Assembly: GCA_016196905.1 (NCBI GenBank)
Contig: JACPWV010000212.1
Location: 1-7,476 of the forward strand
Source: Chloroflexota bacterium
Lineage (GTDB): Bacteria; Chloroflexota; Anaerolineae; UBA7937; JACPPX01
Direction of reading: 5' to 3'
DNA length: 7,476 nucleotides
Part shown: piece after piece, positions 6,201 to 7,476 of the stretch
Layout of the letters: the number at the start of each line of letters is the position of its first letter
Position numbering within the stretch: the stretch's first letter is position 1
Translations under genes and position numbers: made by a program
Notes under the pieces: model-generated
Databases searched by the model: none
What the model was told of the DNA's origin: nothing
Seen by the model: the letters and a program-made list of their open reading frames with translations, nothing else

Positions 6201-7476
6201 CCTGCCCTTGGTGGTGCTGTGGACCCTTTCTCCCTTGGTCGCCCGATGGATCAGCCTTCCGCCGCCGGCCGTTCAGGGAGAAGCCCTTTCGGAGAGAGAG
6301 GAGCGAATCCTCCGCGCGACCGCGCGGCGCACCTGGCGGTTCTTCGAGACGCTCGTTGGAAAGGAAGATCACGATCTTCCGCCCGACAACTTTCAGGAAG
6401 ACCCCAAGCCGGTTATCGCCCATCGCACCTCACCCACCAACTTGGGCCTCTATCTGCTCTCCACGCTCGCTGCGCACGATCTGGGCTGGCTGGGAACCAT
6501 GGAAACCATCGACCGGCTGGAAGCCACGCTCATCAGCATGGGGCGCCTGGAGCGCTTCCGCGGCCACTTCTACAACTGGTACGACACCCGCTCTCTCGCC
6601 CCACTCGAGCCGAAATACGTCTCCACGGCGGACAGCGGAAACCTGGCCGGGCATCTGCTGGCGTTCCGTCAGGCCTGCCGGGAGTTCCTTGACGGCCCGG
6701 CACTCCAAGACCGCGCGCTTTCTGGAATCGCGGACGCCGTGGCGCTCCTTCGCGAAGCCGCGAGCGGCATGGCGGGTGACCGTTCCGTCCCGTCGGTCAC
6801 CCGCCAGCAGCTCAACCAAGCCCTGGAGGAGATCGAGGTTTTGCTCGCGCCCGTCCCGGTGACAGTAGAAGCATGGGCCGCAGCTCTCAGCGAACTCGAA
6901 GCGCGGGCCGATGCCCTAGTGGATACCGCGCAGGCGCTGGCGGAAGAACGTGGCGACCCCGCTTATGCCGAGGTATTCGACTGGTCGAAGGCGGTACGCG
7001 CCGGGGTGGCCAGCCACGCCCGCGATTTCGAAGCCACGCTGGGCTGGGCCCGGGACTTCCCCGCAGGGAGCGCTGCCGCTGCGACGCTGCGCGGGATTCT
7101 TGAACCGATCCTTTCCTCTCTCCCGACGCTCTCCGGAGCCCCAGACCGATACGAAGCTATCCTCAGGGAAGTCCAAGCGTTTCAAAGTGGCCTCTCGGGC
7201 GGCGATCTCCCGCCGCGGATCAATGGGCTGATCGAAGCCCTGCAGCGGTCCGCGGCCTCCGCCGCCCAGCTCTGCCGCCGCGCCACCGCCCTGGCGCGGA
7301 TGGCGGGAGAGATGGTGGAGGGGATGGATTTTGGTTTTCTCTACGATCCGGCGCGAAAGCTCTTTGCCATCGGCTATCGGCTCCCCGACGGACGCCTCGA
7401 TCCGGGCTATTACGACCTACTCGCCTCCGAAGCCCGGCTGGCCAGCTTCATCGCCATCGCCCGGGGCGACGTTCCG
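3271..7476 (+). CDS. ndvB: Cyclic beta-glucan synthase (NdvB/ChvB-like, GT84), partial (3' end beyond window)
   Basis: One open frame of 1402 codons runs from ATG 3271 to the window end without a stop; related full proteins are about 2800 residues. NdvB/ChvB are inner-membrane enzymes that build beta-1,2-glucan from UDP-glucose, cyclise it and trim it with a C-terminal GH94 phosphorylase domain. Seen here: a helical N-terminal region beginning with the family-like IRGELFSVERLEQFAESLA (about 1-400); membrane segments near 414-440 and 444-463; the glycosyltransferase core from about 489, with ERKRGKLQELNRLL (591-604), the DxD motif TLDVDTRLP (Asp633, Asp635), SGPRGIDPYA (685-694), TGKGIY (721-726), SHDLFEG (746-752) and RQHRWARGDWQLLPW (779-793); further hydrophobic segments near 830-870, 886-910, 954-969 and 974-991. 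From about 1011 the glycoamylase/GH144-like part begins, with HRTSPTNLGLY (1051-1061), FYNWYDT (1100-1106), STADSGNLAGH (1118-1128) and DFGFLYDP (1353-1360) followed by YYDLLASEARLASF. No earlier in-frame start exists after the arsR stop; only a weak GGGG precedes the ATG. Linkage type (beta-1,2) is assumed from the family. Confidence 0.95.
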   Translation, partial: MLRNVVNSARPSVVSLPELEEPIRGELFSVERLEQFAESLAAGQRVTPGPRRGRPLLRRLWQNGRVLLESYRAIAKAIREERAISPAAEWLVDNFHIVEEQLREIREDLPPGFYRELPKLAEGPLEGYPRVFGLAWAFVEHTDSRFDPDALRRFVRAYQRVQPLTIGELWAVAITLRLVLVENLRRLVERIVRRRLAREEADALADELLGQGARSVAAAQATLRRLEKSPLPTAFAVQLIQRLRDQDPAVTPALDWLNERLAAQGTTPNEMVRSEHQKQVAMHVTVRNVITSMRLISAVDWTDFFESVSLVEETLRDGANLAAMDFATRDRYRHAVEELARGSGRSELDVARQAVLRARRAPAQRTPEPLAGKLADPGYYLISTGRDAFEKELGFRVPLKQRLRRAYLAVATPGYLGTIAIVTGLVLSLPLAMAGLAGAGAAELTLLGLLALLPASDLSIAIFNRIITELVGPRRLPKLELREGIPADLRTLVVVPTLLTSEADIREQIERLEVHFLANQDGDLRFALLSDWTDASTETTPEDEVLLATASEGIEDLNARHGPAPGGGARFFLFHRRRVWNEGERSWIGWERKRGKLQELNRLLRGATDATFIPTGEGPPTAPSGVRYVITLDVDTRLPREAARWLVGTMAHPLNQPVFDPSAGRVVEGYALLQPRVTPTLPPAGEGTLFQRIFSGPRGIDPYAFAVSDIYQDLFGQGIYTGKGIYAVDVFERALRGRVPKNALLSHDLFEGLFARAGLVSDIELFENFPAHYEVAAARQHRWARGDWQLLPWIGGRAPDAEGRLVPNPIPALGRWMMLDNLRRTLSAPATFLTLVAGWTLPHAAPAIWTTFVLAKLALPALLPVVAGLVPRRRGISKRSHLGALGADLALAAWQTALGVILLAHQAWLMADAIIRTLVRLGVMRRKLLEWITAAEARSGLDLELRGFYRRMKGVLALAAITTFLVAFAREENTLAALPLVVLWTLSPLVARWISLPPPAVQGEALSEREERILRATARRTWRFFETLVGKEDHDLPPDNFQEDPKPVIAHRTSPTNLGLYLLSTLAAHDLGWLGTMETIDRLEATLISMGRLERFRGHFYNWYDTRSLAPLEPKYVSTADSGNLAGHLLAFRQACREFLDGPALQDRALSGIADAVALLREAASGMAGDRSVPSVTRQQLNQALEEIEVLLAPVPVTVEAWAAALSELEARADALVDTAQALAEERGDPAYAEVFDWSKAVRAGVASHARDFEATLGWARDFPAGSAAAATLRGILEPILSSLPTLSGAPDRYEAILREVQAFQSGLSGGDLPPRINGLIEALQRSAASAAQLCRRATALARMAGEMVEGMDFGFLYDPARKLFAIGYRLPDGRLDPGYYDLLASEARLASFIAIARGDVP

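Noticed and set aside
5854..6423. 189-codon open frame on the minus strand within ndvB
   Set aside because: It is antisense to the membrane segments and the start of the glycoamylase-like part; its Gln/Arg/Gly-rich composition is that of a shadow.

Overview
The window is GC-rich, densely coding DNA with five protein genes in two divergent blocks, separated by a short AT-richer regulatory region (about 2777-2889). No RNA genes, insertion sequences, CRISPR arrays or attachment sites are visible, and no gene-free stretch exceeds 300 bases. The source is a high-GC bacterium. A HicB-like/DinB fusion, a lipoprotein with a Thr/Pro-rich linker and apparently leaderless or near-leaderless genes make Chloroflexota my best guess. 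That guess rests on remembered family distribution, not on a search, and is only moderately secure.

Left block, minus strand, read from right to left: (i) an exported metallo-beta-lactamase-fold lipoprotein related to UlaG (1931-2776, true start probably 2758 or just after), driven by a near-consensus promoter; (ii) after a 120-base gap with a possible promoter and a good ribosome binding site, a complete carbamate kinase gene, arcC (872-1810); (iii) three bases after the arcC stop, a gene reading off the left edge (1-868) for a HicB-like domain joined to a DinB-like four-helix domain and the start of a second one.

Right block, plus strand: a small ArsR-family repressor (2890-3234), followed 36 bases later by a very large gene (3271 to the window end, 1402 codons seen, incomplete) for a cyclic beta-glucan synthase of the NdvB/ChvB type. 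The window holds its N-terminal region, membrane segments, the GT84-like glycosyltransferase core and the start of the glycoamylase/GH144-like part. The GH94 phosphorylase domain expected at the C terminus lies beyond the window.

The central region is the most interesting. The arsR promoter carries a nearly perfect 24-base inverted repeat that covers the -10 region and runs into the arsR start codon. The arsR transcript should begin within a few bases of its ATG, so it should be leaderless, and its product probably represses itself. If transcription reads through to ndvB, the repressor would also govern synthesis of a periplasmic or cell-surface glucan. Most long reading frames on the strand opposite ndvB are coding shadows.
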